64,000 bases of DNA from Lyophyllum atratum (taxonomy: Eukaryota > Basidiomycota > Agaricomycetes > Agaricales > Lyophyllaceae): assembly GCA_014905825.1 (NCBI GenBank), contig JACGCN010000025.1, forward strand, positions 372,001 to 436,000, in the 5' to 3' direction. Positions 42,301-56,724 of the stretch are shown in pieces. Position numbers and translations under genes: made by a program. The notes beneath the pieces were generated by a model. The model was not told the origin of the DNA. It did no database searches and was given only the letters and a program-made list of their open reading frames with translations. Position 1 is the first letter of the stretch. Each line of letters begins with the position of its first letter.

Positions 42301-45300
42301 GGACTCGTAGGACTGTTCGCTCGCGTCTGAGCTCGCGGGAGATCTTCGAGCATAGCCACCTCCCGTCCATGGACGACTCGAATATTGCCCTCATTGCTAA
42401 CCAAGTTAATCGAAGCCGGAGCCGGCTTGTCACAGACCCTGGACACCGGGAGCAAACCCCGACAAATGATGTCTTTGGCAGCGTTGCGAATCACCTCAGA
42501 CGTCGCTCGTCGTTCACGGATGCCATCCGACCAAGCGGCCACCTTGCGAGCTCGGATGGTCGTCCTGATTCAGCAACCTCGGAGATGAGCCTCACTGGGC
42601 GTTTGGAGGTGCAGCAGTCAGAGCGCAGAATAGAAGCCATGCTAGAGGAAGGGTTCGCGACCCTGCTTCGCGACATCAAGAGACAATCTGGCGAGCAACA
42701 TTCATCCGTACACACGATGATTTCCGAGATCCAATCACTCTTCCGGACACAGCTTCGGGACTCTGCCGCTCGTAGCCTTGAGGCCACTCAGCTCGATGCA
42801 CGTGGGGAATTAGACTTCCAACTCTTCAGAGACGTGGTGGAGGAATCGAACAAGGAGGTATTGGAAACCTTGAGGAATGACCTTCAGGAGCTCCAGCAGC
42901 AAGTTTGGCAGGCACGTTCCGGCGATGATGGATCCGCCGAAATCCTTCCCGCCGTGGAGAGACTGGGCAACAGGACAATTAATGCTGTCATCGAAGCCAT
43001 TTCTGAAATGTCGGCCCGCCAAGAAGCTATTGGCCATTCAGCACCCGCGCGCGAACGGGATGCCATTGTCGAGAATCTCATGACTGTCCTGACACCTGTC
43101 ATGGCGTCCTTCCGGTCTGAACCCATCGACTACGAGTTCTTGACGAGCGAGCTCACTCAGGCCGTCAAGCCTCATATATCTCAGCTCATCGACCTGGCGT
43201 CGGACAAGCAAGAGACTGCTAATCTGATCATGAATCGTCTCATCCCCATGTTACCATCCTCAAATATCGATATCGACGCGATCACTCACCAGCTTACCAC
43301 TGAAGTTCGCCGTGCAATCGCACCTATCGATGCGTTTGAAATCAAGGAACAAGTTGCTGATCTTGTTGTCGAGCGGCTCGACTCGCGCCTTGCAGTCCGG
43401 GACAAGGCCTTCAACATCGACAGCCTCTCAGGCAAAGTAATGGACGGCGTCTGGCGATCACTGGAGCCACTTCAAGGCATCCCAGCAGCCCTCGAGCAAA
43501 TCACGACTTCCCAAACGACTTACACTTCCCGTCAGGAACAGCTCTCGTCTTCTCAAGATCGTGTAACGAGCTTGTTGTTAGAATTACCGGACAAACTCAG
43601 CCACGACCTGCGAAGCCTGGAGTCGACGCAAAAAGAAATCCTGTCGAAGTTGGAGCAGCCTCCTGTCACAATTCCCGAACCGGACGCGAATGTACTTTCT
43701 GTCAAGGCCATTGTGGAGGAAATTTCGCTTGGCCAGAAGAGTATCGCCGCTCAGGCCGAAGATCTTGGCTCCGTCCACCATGCTATTCTCGAGAAGTTGA
43801 ACGAGTTGCCTGAAATCTTCCAAACTGTCGCTGGCGCTATGCAGAATAGCCATGCTGAGATTTTTTCCTCTCAGGAAATATCGAAACACGAGTTGGAGGA
43901 GCTGCGGAAGGCGAACACCGATTACCAGGTCCAATTGACCAAGGCGCGTGCTGCGCATGGCCAAGTCCGCGTCGAGAAGGATGTTCTTAGCCAGAAGATC
44001 GGGACAATAGAAGCCGACCGCGATCGACTCCGCATACAGGTCAAAGAATCGCAGGCATCGAGTACGGAGAAAGTCAAGCACATTGCCTCGCTGGAGGCTA
44101 GGAATAACGACCTAGAAGATGCCCTCGCGAAAGCTTTAGAACGTCTTCAGGCTTCTGATGTCGCTACTCAGGCCAACCGAGAACGTCTCGATGAGCTGGA
44201 GAGCAGTAATCGCGAGCTCGCAACGGAGAAGCTAGCTCTCAAGGCCAAGGTTTGTTACATGGTCTTCGCGATTAATCTTATGCAGACTAATTTGTATCCT
44301 TCTAGGCTGATTCCCTCGACTTGCAAGTTACATTTGCTGCCCGTGATAAAGAGTCCGCGATGCGAGCATTGGAAAGACTCCAGCAACAGCATGATTACCT
44401 TGCATCTCAGCAATCCCACTGGGATGAGCTTCATCGTGCCTCTGAAAAGATTGAGATGCTAACCACGCTCATCGGACAAGCTGACAACGAAGAGGTGAAG
44501 GACCTCCGACGTTATCGTGATCGCACAAAGGTTCTCGAAGGTGAACATGCTGCTCTTCAAAAGCGCTTCAAGGAGCAGGAGACGAAGATGGGCAACAACG
44601 AGCGGGCTACCGTAACCGCGAGGCAGAGTCTTGCCCAGGCACAACAACGTGCATCTGAATGGGAACGTCGCGCTAAGGAGTTTGAGGGCCAGTTGGAGAT
44701 GACGCAGACTAAGCTGGACCAGGCAGAGCAAACCCAGGCCCAATTGGATGCGGACTACTCTCTGGTCAAGCTGCAACTCGAAGAGCGGGAGGCTAATGAT
44801 CGCCTATCTCAGGTACGCTCAGAGCTTATCATATTTCGCAAACTAAAGCTAAACATCCTTGTAGGATTCACAGAACAAACTAGGAGAACAAGTATCCCTC
44901 TTGGAATCCAAAGTCACCCGCCTGCAATTCGAGCTTGAACAAGCCAAAACGGTGAAGGCCCCCGCTCCGCAGCCGTACCGGAACATCACGAATGGCAACG
45001 CACACCCGCTGCCCCGACCCGACTCCCGTGCGAGTACCATCTACGATAATCGGGTTGCCACTCCCCAGAGGCGCATACAAGCTCAAGCATCAACTGCGCG
45101 AAGCGACACTCCACCTTCGGCATCTGTCTGGGACTCTATGCATGCTCCAACTACTGAGAAGTACAAATACCCGGCCCCCACGACCAATGTCCATGCGCCT
45201 CGCAGCCGTTACCCCGACCTTGGGCATACGACGCCTAAGGCGCGCCGTCCTCAACAACAGCCATGGCGCGCTATGGCCCCTTCGCCCACCCCAAGCACTG

Positions 45301-45344
45301 TTTCCCTTGCTCCAACCCAGGGCGATGATGGCTGGTGGTCGTGA
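39382..45344 (+). CDS. Very large proline-rich/coiled-coil protein, unknown function (two apparent frameshifts)
   Basis: The gene starts MARSREPLPRLSLNPQMNMP and ends GDDGWWS. The N-terminal third is Pro/Gln-rich and disordered, containing PKETIPGEDGQPSTRAAWAR and RSWDDMKQKAIEEKLEKLG. The middle is acidic and then Ser/Pro-rich, with the phrase PEFKPGGFTFRPPPGVP split by a frameshift. From about 41.77 to 44.25 kb one long open frame encodes alpha-helical, coiled-coil sequence, which continues over introns at about 44.25 and 44.81 kb (QSLAQAQQRASEWERRAKEF). Two +1 frame changes lie in homopolymers, near 40.65 kb (C6) and 41.73 kb (A4). The frames on both sides look genuinely coding, so sequencing error is more likely than a dead gene. 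The family is not recognised; a cytoskeletal or scaffold role is a guess. Confidence 0.75.
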
Positions 45345-45905
45345 AAACAAACTCTTCACAGTCACCCTCTTATGTCTCTCTTCCGCTATGCATCTTATAT
45401 TAATTGTTTTCGCTATTACTACTAAAGTTCTATTTTATCATCAGGGATTCATTCTTAGTACATTCAACATTGCTCGTCGCTTCTTCATCGATATATACCA
45501 CCCATCTATATTAGTTACACATCATATCCCTCTACATACCACACTCCTTTTTTGCACTCAGTCACTCCATGACTCTCGTTCATTTCGTTGCAGCGGCAAT
45601 TGTATATATACCCGTCTACGCATCATCTATACTGTACACTCGGGAACTGGATTGCATTATTCAGGAAGTACAACCAACGATACATAAAATGCAAGTGGAA
45701 GATTAGTTGATGCCGCGGATAGACTGACAAGTGATTGGGTGAGGTGAGTGGATCCAGATTCGATAGGTGAAGACAACAGACGGATCAGCTTGTACGAGGA
45801 GGACTAGACGGTGGTATCGATGTTGTGGATGCGGGTGTTTCTGATGCGTGGCTGAATATCCAGTCTTTCACTACTCTCGTTGCTTCCTCTGGATCGCTGG
45901 GTATG
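45345..45905. other. Convergent intergenic region
   Basis: About 560 bp between the stop codons of the coiled-coil gene (+) and the oxysterol-binding protein (-). It is AT-rich and probably holds both 3' UTRs. No gene is seen. Confidence 0.45.
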
Positions 45906-47607
45906 CTATACAGGGAAAAGGAGATATATAATTTTAGCCACGGTCAGTTGGTCAACGTTTGGAACGTACTCCAACTTGATCTCCCACCGTCCATTCCGGA
46001 ACGTGAAGAACCGGGGCTCGTGTTTCATACCGCTCTCCTCTAACTGCTTGCGCCGCTCCCGCTGTGCGTCCTCGACCGCCAATTTTGCAGTTGTGGCAGC
46101 CTCCATGTCTTTATTCACAATCGCATTCGTCAGATCTTGCCAAAGCCTTCAGGATCATTATGTTAATAAACTTCGCCCGCCACGACAGTACGCATGAAAC
46201 TAAAGCGCACCTTCTTGATTCAGTAGGTTCTTGTTCTTCTACAGGAGGGACCCATTTAGCCGAGATGTTTTGTCCGTCCTTGACAGCGTCGAAGAGAACG
46301 CGCTTTGAGCCCGTCTAGAACAAGGTCAAAAGAAAGGAGAGGGGAGATTGCTCGTGACAAGAACCTTCGTAGATTTGAATTCCATGACGTGACTCCACCT
46401 CCCAATTATTTCCCCCACTTCTGTTGAGCCGTGGCGTATTCGCCCTGCGATGGCATTATATGTTCCTGAAAAGAAACCCTGCCAAGACACGTCAATTGAG
46501 GACTAGAGGCCAGAAAATTCAGTAACGCGCCCTGGTCTTGAACTCGAGATCACAAAACATCCCAGTCTTCTCATTTTTGGCTATGCATGTATCACCCAGC
46601 TCTAGCACCATCTTCCCAAACAAGATACCTCGAGCATACATATTAGGCATTGTGATGATATATTCTGAAGGCGGATAATCAGCCGCAGTCATCAAGCAAA
46701 TCACAAGACATACCACCATCCTCTGGCACGCCAAGTAGTGTCACGCGATTTTCACCCTCCATAGTTGTTGACACACTGTTGCCAAGGAACTTTGACTTGG
46801 GCCGCAGCTCTCCTAAGATGCTCACTCGGTTTGCTGGTGAAATATAGAAGAATGCAGAGATGGGTGGATGGTGGGAGACTGTGAAAGATCCTCAGTTCAC
46901 ACTTCCACAGCCACGCTGTGATCAAGAATTACCTTGTTCCGCAACGTAAAACCCATGGGTTCCATCTGGATAGTCGTACCTGCATCGGAAAAACTCTCCA
47001 AGCACAGGGTTATATCTACCGTTGGGAGCGATCGGTGCTGTGGCTACGAATGCAAGTGAAGGACGCACGGTTTCTTCACCCCCTTGGGTTTAATGTGCCA
47101 TCCGGCTAGATAATACTGAAGTACGCGAATAAATCGTTCCTCAGGATCGTTGCAGTGTTCGGCTCTGGAAAATGTGATGTTTATGGAGGGTCGGGACACG
47201 CACAAGGAACACTTGCCCAAAGATGAGATCCGGATGAGACATGAAATCTGTAATGCGCTCTAACATGCTCCGAGGCTCCAATACAAACGTAGGGAATGTC
47301 ACACGAGATAGATCCATCCCCACTCTTTGCGTGTTCGGACGTCCGGATGTCAGCGAAAGCACAGGTCAATCACATGGGTAGCCACACCTTAGCTGGGAGA
47401 TCAGGGATGAGATTATGGAACCTTCATTATCGTCTCTGTTATCGAGGTCAATGGCATAGGACGGCATGGAGTGGAGTACACGGACAAGATGGAGGTTTCA
47501 TCTGATTCTTCATCGGAAGGCGCTTTATCGTCCTCGAGTGAGCCTCGTGGCTTCGGTGCAGTTGCGGCACGGAAATGGGACCCAGCTTGACTAAAAAGGC
47601 CCATCAT
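45906..47607 (-). CDS. Oxysterol-binding protein (Osh family, short form without PH domain)
   Basis: The minus-strand gene begins [20 protein letters not shown] short intron then leads to [12 protein letters not shown] and on to [20 protein letters not shown]. The Osh signature [20 protein letters not shown] is at about 46.86-46.80 kb, followed by [20 protein letters not shown] and [20 protein letters not shown]. The C-terminus has [20 protein letters not shown] and [15 protein letters not shown]. This is the OSBP-related lipid-transfer barrel, closest in layout to the short yeast Osh4-Osh7 proteins that exchange sterol or phosphatidylserine for PI4P at membrane contact sites. No PH, ankyrin or FFAT region is present. 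The last exon ends FPV with the stop at 45906; a splice site there cannot be excluded. Confidence 0.9.
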
Positions 47608-47883
47608 GTTGGAAAAGCAGCTGTACGCAGATTGATGTGTATCGTAGCAGACAGTCTCGCACTTCCGTTGGAAAGGCTAGCGGAGTGTGGCGCGTATCAG
47701 AACACCGATTCAGATAGGTAAGAAGCGGGCAACGGCAGTAACTGAATAGATTTCAGTGATATATATGAGGCTGGAAACAAGGATGAGGAGATGGTGGTAG
47801 TGGAGAGAGCAGGAACTTAGGACGAGACTATACACAGCACGCAGAAATTGATGTCACGGTTTACGTAAACATGATCGGCTGAC

Positions 47884-50270
<2,387 letters not shown>

Positions 50271-50538
50271 CTAATGTATTGTGATGTGGTTGAGGAGACT
50301 ATGTCTCCGTGCAGAAAACTAAACGATCAAGCACTTGAAAAAATTTGATTTGTGCTGCCTGATTTGGGGTAGGTGACTTAGAGCCCTTCGACCAAAGTGA
50401 GTCAACAGGTTGACCAAACACAGTTGACAGGTCGCCCAAACACAGTCTGTAGATAATATGGTTGTAATCTACCAAACGTCTTGTATATATATGTCATCTG
50501 ATTCAATAGATTCTGCCATGGCCCAAGATACAGCTATT
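50271..50538. promoter_or_regulatory. Upstream region of DBP3-like gene
   Basis: About 270 bp between the helicase start and the first copy of the 196-bp array. It contains a small direct duplication (ACACAGT with TTGAC/GTTGACAGG context near 50.4 kb). No gene is seen. The helicase promoter must lie here or extend into the repeat array. Confidence 0.4.
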
Positions 50539-52025
50539 TCACGCCATATCCTTGCAGGTTTGAGGTATGGTTGGATCCCGCTATATGTCTCACAGGTAAC
50601 CAATCTGGCGGGATTCCGCCACATTCTCCGATGTGAGTGGATATGGCAGGATTTAGCCGTTTTCTGAAAATACGGCTCATATTGCTATTGAACAGATCTG
50701 GCGATTTCCGACCATATCTCAGGATATGGCTGATTAACTCCATATCGTTGCAGGTACGAGGTATGGTTGGATCTCGCCGTATTCCTCACAGGTAACAAAT
50801 CTGGCGGGATTCCGCCACATTCTCAGATGTGAGTGGATACGGCAGGATTCAGCCGTATTCTGAAAATACGGCTCATATTGCTATTGAACAGATCTGGCGA
50901 TTTCCGACCATATCTCAGGATGTGGCTGATTAACTCCATATCGTTGCAGGTACGAGGTATGGTTGGATCTCGCCATATTCCTCACAGGTAACAAATCTGG
51001 CGGGATTCCGCCACATTCTCAGATGTGAGTGGATACGGCAGGATTCAGCCGTATTCTGAAAATACGGCTCATATTGCTATTGAACAGATCTGGCGATTTC
51101 CGACCATATCTCAGGATGTGGCTGATTAACTCCATATCGTTGCAGGTACGAGGTATGGTTGGATCTCGCCATATTCCTCACAGGTAACAAATCTGGCGGG
51201 ATTCCGCCACATTCTCAGATGTGAGTGGATATGGCAGGATTCAGCCGGATTCTGAAAATACGGCTTATATTGCTATTGAATAGATCTAGCGATTTCCGAC
51301 TATATTCCAGGATACGGCTGATTAACTCCATATCTTTGCAGGTTTGAGGTATGGTTGGATCTCGCCATACTTCTCACAGGTAACAATTTTGGCGGGATTC
51401 CGCCACATTCTCGGATGTGAGTGGATATGGCAGGATTCAGCCGGATTCTGAAAATACGGCTTATATTGCTATTGAATAGATCTAGCGATTTCCGACTATA
51501 TTCCAGGATACGGCTGATTAACTCCATATCTTTGCAGGTTTGAGGTATGGTTGGATCTCGCCATATTTCTCACAGGTAACAATTTTGGCGGGATTCCGCC
51601 ACATTCTCGGATGTGAGTGGATATGGCAGGATTCAGCCGGATTCTGAAAATACGGCTTATATTGCTATTGAATAGATCTAGCGATTTCCGACTATATTCC
51701 AGGATACGGCTGATTAACTCCATATCTTTGCAGGTTTGAGGTATGGTTGGATCTCGCCATACTTCTCACAGGTAACAATTTTGGCGGGATTCCGCCACAT
51801 TCTCGGATGTGAGTGGATATGGCAGGATTCAGCCGGATTCTGAAAATACGGCTTATATTGCTATTGAATAGATCTAGCGATTTCCGACTATATTCCAGGA
51901 TACGGCTGATTAACTCCATATCTTTGCAGGTTTGAGGTATGGTTGGATCTCGCCATACTTCTCACAGGTAACAAATCTGGTGGGATTCCGCCACATTCTC
52001 AGATGTGAGTGGATATGGCTGGATT
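50539..52025. repeat. Tandem array of a 196-bp unit, about 7.6 copies
   Basis: The anchor TAACTCCATATC recurs at 50735, 50931, 51127, 51323, 51519, 51715 and 51911, exactly 196 bp apart each time. Two subfamilies are visible. The left copies carry GCAGGTACGAGG and AACAGATCTGGCG; the right copies carry GCAGGTTTGAGG and AATAGATCTAGCG. Each unit contains inverted repeats: GGCGGGATTCCGCC in all copies, and AGCCGTATT/AATACGGCT intact in the left copies. A degenerate tail continues to about 52.11 kb. Minus-strand frames of 75 codons recur in each copy but do not stay in frame between copies, since 196 is not divisible by three. The unit looks like a satellite or minisatellite, not a gene. Confidence 0.95.
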
Positions 52026-52109
52026 CACACATATTCTGATAACATACCTGGATACGGCTATTTCCACAGGTATGAGAATATGGTCGCGTTCCGCCATCCA
52101 ATTGCTTCT

Positions 52110-52859
52110 CCGTATAGACCCATTTGGATTAAATTGTTCTTTCTCCAGGGTGTTGTTGACGCTTGCCTCACCCACACATTGTGCAGCTCTAGCCAACGCG
52201 CTTTACCTGAACAGCCCATTGAAACGCAAGTGCACTTGTTGATTTCATGTCATTTGTATGAATTACTGACGTTGAATGTGTTTAGGCAATGCCCGACATC
52301 TACTTCAACCCTGTGTCAGAACAATGGCATTTGCTGATTCAAGGGCTGCGACCAACACATCGTGAGTTGGCCTACCACTTCATGACCCCAATCGAGTCTG
52401 AAGGAGCTATCCAGAATACTGGTGCAAAAAAAGCCGCACCATGGTCCAATTATATGACGCTGCACATCCCCAAGAGCCATATGTTATGAGGAGGGTTATG
52501 GTCACTCGAAAGCCTCCTAATTTCGATGCCCTAGTATTTACCGTAGATTCATCTCCAATACTCTAGTACATACAGGTGTATAATTCCAGCAGTTCCTCCT
52601 TGAGTGCATAATAGAGAAACTGGACACAATCACATTTTAGAGTCAACTTGTCCAGCCTATATTGCTTAGTAGCTTTGCTGCAATTTGCGTACAGCAATAA
52701 CTAGACGGCAAGTGTTCGATTACCATTTGTTGCATTATTTTTTGCAAAATGACATCACGTTCGACCCTCATCAAATCTTCAACTTCTGCACCGTGTGTCT
52801 GTGTTATACATCGTCAGATCATATCAATAGCAAGGTATATTCAAAGCATCACAAAACGA
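52110..52859. other. Interval between repeat array and unknown gene
   Basis: About 750 bp. A short plus-strand frame (52289-52489) and others carry no recognisable protein content. It may hold the edge of the accessory cluster. No terminal inverted repeat could be recognised by eye. Confidence 0.35.
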
Positions 52860-55056
52860 CTACTGATCTGCGAGAGTAGGGTCTATGAAAGCTTCTTTCG
52901 CCTGTTCATTGTCCTGTGGCCCCATAGCAGCTCCAAACGGCTCCAGACCACCCAAAATCGAGTTATAAACTTGGAGCCTCTCCATCAGTACGATGAGTGA
53001 AGATCGCACCATCTTCCTTTGATGCTCAGGCCCAAAGAAATTAGGAAATTCCGCCTCATCATCATCTTCCGCATTCCCAGGACCAGTGTAGAAATCGTCC
53101 AACTTCAAACCTGAATACTCCTCCACTGCGTGCACCATGAACATCCGGGATCGAGGTTCCAATCGTTGCGTTGCTAAGCCCTCCGTATACGACTTCTTAT
53201 AACTTGATGTATAGGTCGCCTTCCATGTCTTCCAGAAGATGAAGTCGAGTAACGCCTTATCTTCCTCGCACCCACAGTGAAGTAGGCCTTCGGCAGGAGC
53301 TTTCGGTCTGGGCATATTCTTCGACTTCACCAACCTTGGGCCAGGTGTCCCCGTGAGCACAATGCCTTTCGTGAAACCACCCTTCTTGCCTTCTGCCTTG
53401 GTCTTACGATGAAAGAGACACTGTGTGTTGGCATGTGTGGAGCCCAGGATGTGCAGCGCGAGTTCCCGAGATATGGTGGCACTTTCAGGAAGGAGCCACT
53501 GGTTCTCCCATATCATTCTTCGAAGTCCACTCCCCACAGGTGTTCCTTTCTTCAAGAATAGTCGGAATTCTTTACGGGCCTTGGCTATGGTCTTTTAGAA
53601 ATGCGACAGAATGAGAGGGGAAATAGCTCACCAGGCAAGTTCTCCTTCTCATCCTCCGATAAGTCTTCATACAATTTCTCGTTTGTTTTTGCAGATGGTT
53701 TCTCTTGCTCATCACCCGACCCCTCAGACTCATCATCTACACGAGATTCATAATCAGAATACGTTCGCAGATGAAAGTTATCCGACTCACCGGCACCAAT
53801 AGTCTTCTTCCTCTCCTTCTTTGACGCAGTCTCAGACTTTTCCTTCCCTTTTTTCGATTTGGACTTCTCCTTCCCTTTACCTGGTGCAGCGGTCTCTTCC
53901 ACTTCGACGACCTCGTCACCTGACAAATTCTCTTCCTGCCCCATGCCCTTCTTTTCATCCCTCTTCCCTGTCTTCATCTCGCTGATCTCCACATCCAGTG
54001 CAGTCCCACCCGGTAAATCATCCATCGACAACAGCTTGGTCATATCCACCCCCACATCACCCTTCACACTCCCAACAGCCACCTCCCTCGCCTTTACGAC
54101 ATCTGAAGCAATAGTGACCTGGTCAATGTCCATGGTAGGTGGCCCCTTTCGTTCGCCCTTGTCATTCGCGTTGATGCCTTCCACAGCACCTGTATTTCCA
54201 TCCCGCACATCGTCCTGCATGACAACATCCTGTTCTAGGTGAGCTGAACTCTTCTCTGATCCAAACTCCTCCGTGACAGCGGCCACTCTCTCCTCCTCAC
54301 TCCCAGCCTTTGCCAACCCCGGTCTTCCGCCTGGATCTCTCTCCATTTCTGCGGACGATCCGCCCTTGACATCTAGGCCCTCCTTCACAATGGCTCCTCC
54401 GACATGACCTCCAACCACGCTTCCACCATCCATGGAAGTGACGTTCCGACCCTCCTGGTTCTCCTCGATGTCACCAGCAAGAGTACCACCGCCTATGGAT
54501 GATAAATCACTTAAGTCGTCTTCATCCATATTGTCGTCCCTCCTCCCCTTCTTCGGGTCACGATCTTCCTCTTGAGATGGGCCACGCTTCTCTCCGATGG
54601 TCTGGGACTGCTCAACCTGAATGCTGTATAGCTCGGATTTTTTGTTCGCCAGCAAGTCTTTTGTCTTCTGCAATGCATTTCTCGCTTTAGTTTGCTGACC
54701 TGTTTTTCATTTTAGAAACTGTCCAAATTGTCCACAGCAACAATACTGTATGGCACACCTTTAGCGCCGGGAGTAGGCTTTTTTCCACCCTTCAATACAA
54801 GGGCGCTCAAATTTCCCTCCGCAACAGATATCTTGCTTTCAAGTGCAGCAATGTCTGTATTTAACTGTGAAATTTCTATCGAGGAGTTCAGCATTTCTCC
54901 TTCATCAGTGAGGGGTTCAAGACGTACTGTCCATTTAATCCTGGGAGTGGGCGAGTACGCAAGTGGTGTTTGGGAATATGGCGGTGCAAGGGTATATTTT
55001 ATTTCTCTTTCAAGAGCTGATCTGAGATATCGATTGATTTTCATGTATCCGAGCAT
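52860..55056 (-). CDS. Unknown charged protein of the accessory cluster
   Basis: Three minus-strand exons (55056-54747, 54699-53632, 53569-52860) fit in frame to 695 aa, with introns of 47 and 62 nt. Near the N-terminus a short coiled coil is predicted by eye (SSIEISQLNTDIAALESKIS). The middle is highly charged and low-complexity (PKKGRRDDNMDEDDLSDLSS; GKGKEKSKSKKGKEKSETAS). The C-terminal part looks globular, with GTPVGSGLRRMIWENQWLLP, LLHCGCEEDKALLDFIFWK and FFGPEHQRKMVRSSLIVLME. I do not recognise the family. Its position beside KDZ-type genes and its charged build suggest an element-borne or DNA-associated protein, which is inference only. It is divergent from the next plus-strand gene by 97 bp. 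Confidence 0.7.
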
Positions 55057-55152
55057 GTGTCCATCACCTCAGACAACTCGGGCCGGCCGCATACACTGGC
55101 CTTTTTAAGTCAGGGAAATTTTAAGTCAGTCACCAGCACTGCGATCTCCACC

Positions 55153-55816
55153 ATGATGGAAGAGACAGCATATTTCCGCGAAGTTCAGCGTCGTGAGTAT
55201 TACAGCTTTTTGATATGTCCTCCCACTAATCCCCTCACCCAGGAAGAACAGAAATTAGAGATATTGCAGTACGCTCCTTTTCCACTTCGCAGCCCTTATA
55301 CAATGTTCACAATTTACACGCTAAAGATCCAGTGCGATCACGACTGCGATTCCTTGGATACATGCATTCGGCCCATGTGCATGAAACTTCCGTTGTTACC
55401 CATCTATCTCTACCGCTTTGTAAGTTCCATTGCATCATATTTTCACCCTAGTTTGAACCTATCGCCTCAACTTATAGCCTAAGAAAAAACCAACGTTCAT
55501 AATGAGCCGTTCACTCGAGTACTTCCTGCCTCCAAGGAACCCCAGTCTTTTCCGAAAGATGGGAGATGGCCTGATTCCGTATGATGTCTACAACCCGTTT
55601 ATTGGAGCATTTACCCCCGCCAACATGATGGGTCCAGAGGAGTATGCTTATGGGGGATTTCTGATTTACCGACGTGTTGACCTGTTCGATTCGGACTGTC
55701 CGAAGCTCGCGCACATCATTCGCAAACTTCATCGCCGGATCCAATGCTCATACAAGAATCAGATCGAGCTTCCTATTCCAGAAATGTACCAATCTGAAGG
55801 ACGCGTATCAAATTGA
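55153..55816 (+). CDS. Unknown small protein, model uncertain
   Basis: The simplest model joins 55153-55419 and 55478-55816 in phase 0 (201 aa), starting MMEETAYFREVQRREYYSFL and containing FLPPRNPSLFRKMGDGLIPY and YAYGGFLIYRRVDLFDSDCP. A second good-looking intron (GTGAGT after 55190, ending in CACCCAG with a CTAAT branch site) would change the frame of the first half. The second half (from ATG 55502) may then be a separate reading unit. No family is recognised. The gene's last codons overlap the first of two 67-bp direct repeats. Confidence 0.35.
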
Positions 55817-55872
55817 TGCAATTAGGGACAATACAACTCATATGAATTTGATATACTTTTGAGCGTTTAATG
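55806..55872. repeat. 67-bp direct repeat, copy 1
   Basis: It matches 56489-56555 at 60 of 67 positions, and all seven differences are transitions. It contains the short inverted pair TATCAAATT/AATTTGATA about 30 nt apart. It lies just upstream of the small cysteine-protein gene. Confidence 0.85.
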
Positions 55873-55900
55873 CAGCTTGAAGTCTGTCCCCACTTCCAAC

Positions 55901-56374
55901 ATGGAAAAGCAAGCAATTGAGAACAGCACCCCTGCCGTAAAAGGTGAGTCAAGTTGTGAATTGTAACAGTGCCAACACTCACCTTCATGACTTCCATGTG
56001 AAGAAACGAAGTCTGACACAGAGGCGGGGAAGGACCAAGGGGTCTCCGTAGAGAGCGTCCTGGATAGGCTGGATCGGCTGAACATGAAGCCGAATTGCAA
56101 TTTCTGCGGGCAGCCGAAGATGGTGAACGGATGGGCGTTGTTTCCGGCAAAAGGATTGCGAGATCGCTTGAAGGAGGGGCAGGACACGGTGGAATGGGAG
56201 GATTGGACCAGGAAAAGGCACTGCGTGATTTGCAGGAGCTGCATTGAGGCGTCAATTGAAGAGCAGAAGAAGGTATTTGGAGCATGGGGTGGCGGTGACA
56301 TAGATCTGGGGCCGGAACTGGAGCCACCGGTTGGATGGACACACCGCGATGGATGGGAGGTTCGTGAAAGTTGA
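55901..56374 (+). CDS. Small C-x2-C protein (putative zinc-binding)
   Basis: Two exons (55901-55943, 56004-56374) give 137 aa, beginning MEKQAIENSTPAVKE. A helix-like stretch (SVESVLDRLDRLNMKP) is followed by CNFC, then WALFPAKGLRDRL, WEDWTRKRHCVICRSC and a charged helix EASIEEQKKVFGAW. The two Cys pairs (CNFC and CVIC-RSC) suggest one zinc site. No family is recognised. The gene is bracketed by the two 67-bp direct repeats, so it may form a small mobile or captured unit. The second exon may be spliced again at the end (GTTCGT after the WEV codons). Confidence 0.55.
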
Positions 56375-56488
56375 TCCGTACCCGATGATCTGCAAAGATG
56401 TGTATTGGACCTTTTGCCCAAAAATAAGCTCCTTCCGAGCACAGATCACAGAGAGAGAAATGATAATGATGTGTCGCGACTCAACATG

Positions 56489-56555
56489 TATCAAACTGAT
56501 GCAATTAGGGACAGTACAACTCGTATGAATTTGATACACTTTTAAGCATTTGATG
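56489..56555. repeat. 67-bp direct repeat, copy 2
   Basis: The second copy of the repeat at 55806-55872 (about 90 percent identical, transitions only). It lies about 115 bp after the stop of the small cysteine-protein gene. The inverted pair is slightly degraded here (TATCAAACT/AATTTGATA). Confidence 0.85.
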
Positions 56556-56724
56556 GCACCATCAATCATACAATTTGATAAAAATAGCTGACTCAGGGTT
56601 GAGACCCTGATCCTCCATATACCTAAAATTGGCACTCCACCACTCGACATACCTAAAATATGTGGTGGGATACCTGTGAGCACTCAATTCATGAAGATAG
56701 TTAACATAGAATATACCTCCTCTA

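Noticed and set aside
51300..51919. Repeated 75-codon minus-strand frames (MELISRILEYSRKSLDLFN...) in the tandem array
   Set aside because: They recur because the DNA unit repeats. The 196-bp spacing is not divisible by three, so copies do not form one frame, and there are no protein hallmarks.
50539..52025. CRISPR-like array
   Set aside because: The units are contiguous 196-bp tandem copies without unique spacers, in a eukaryotic genome.
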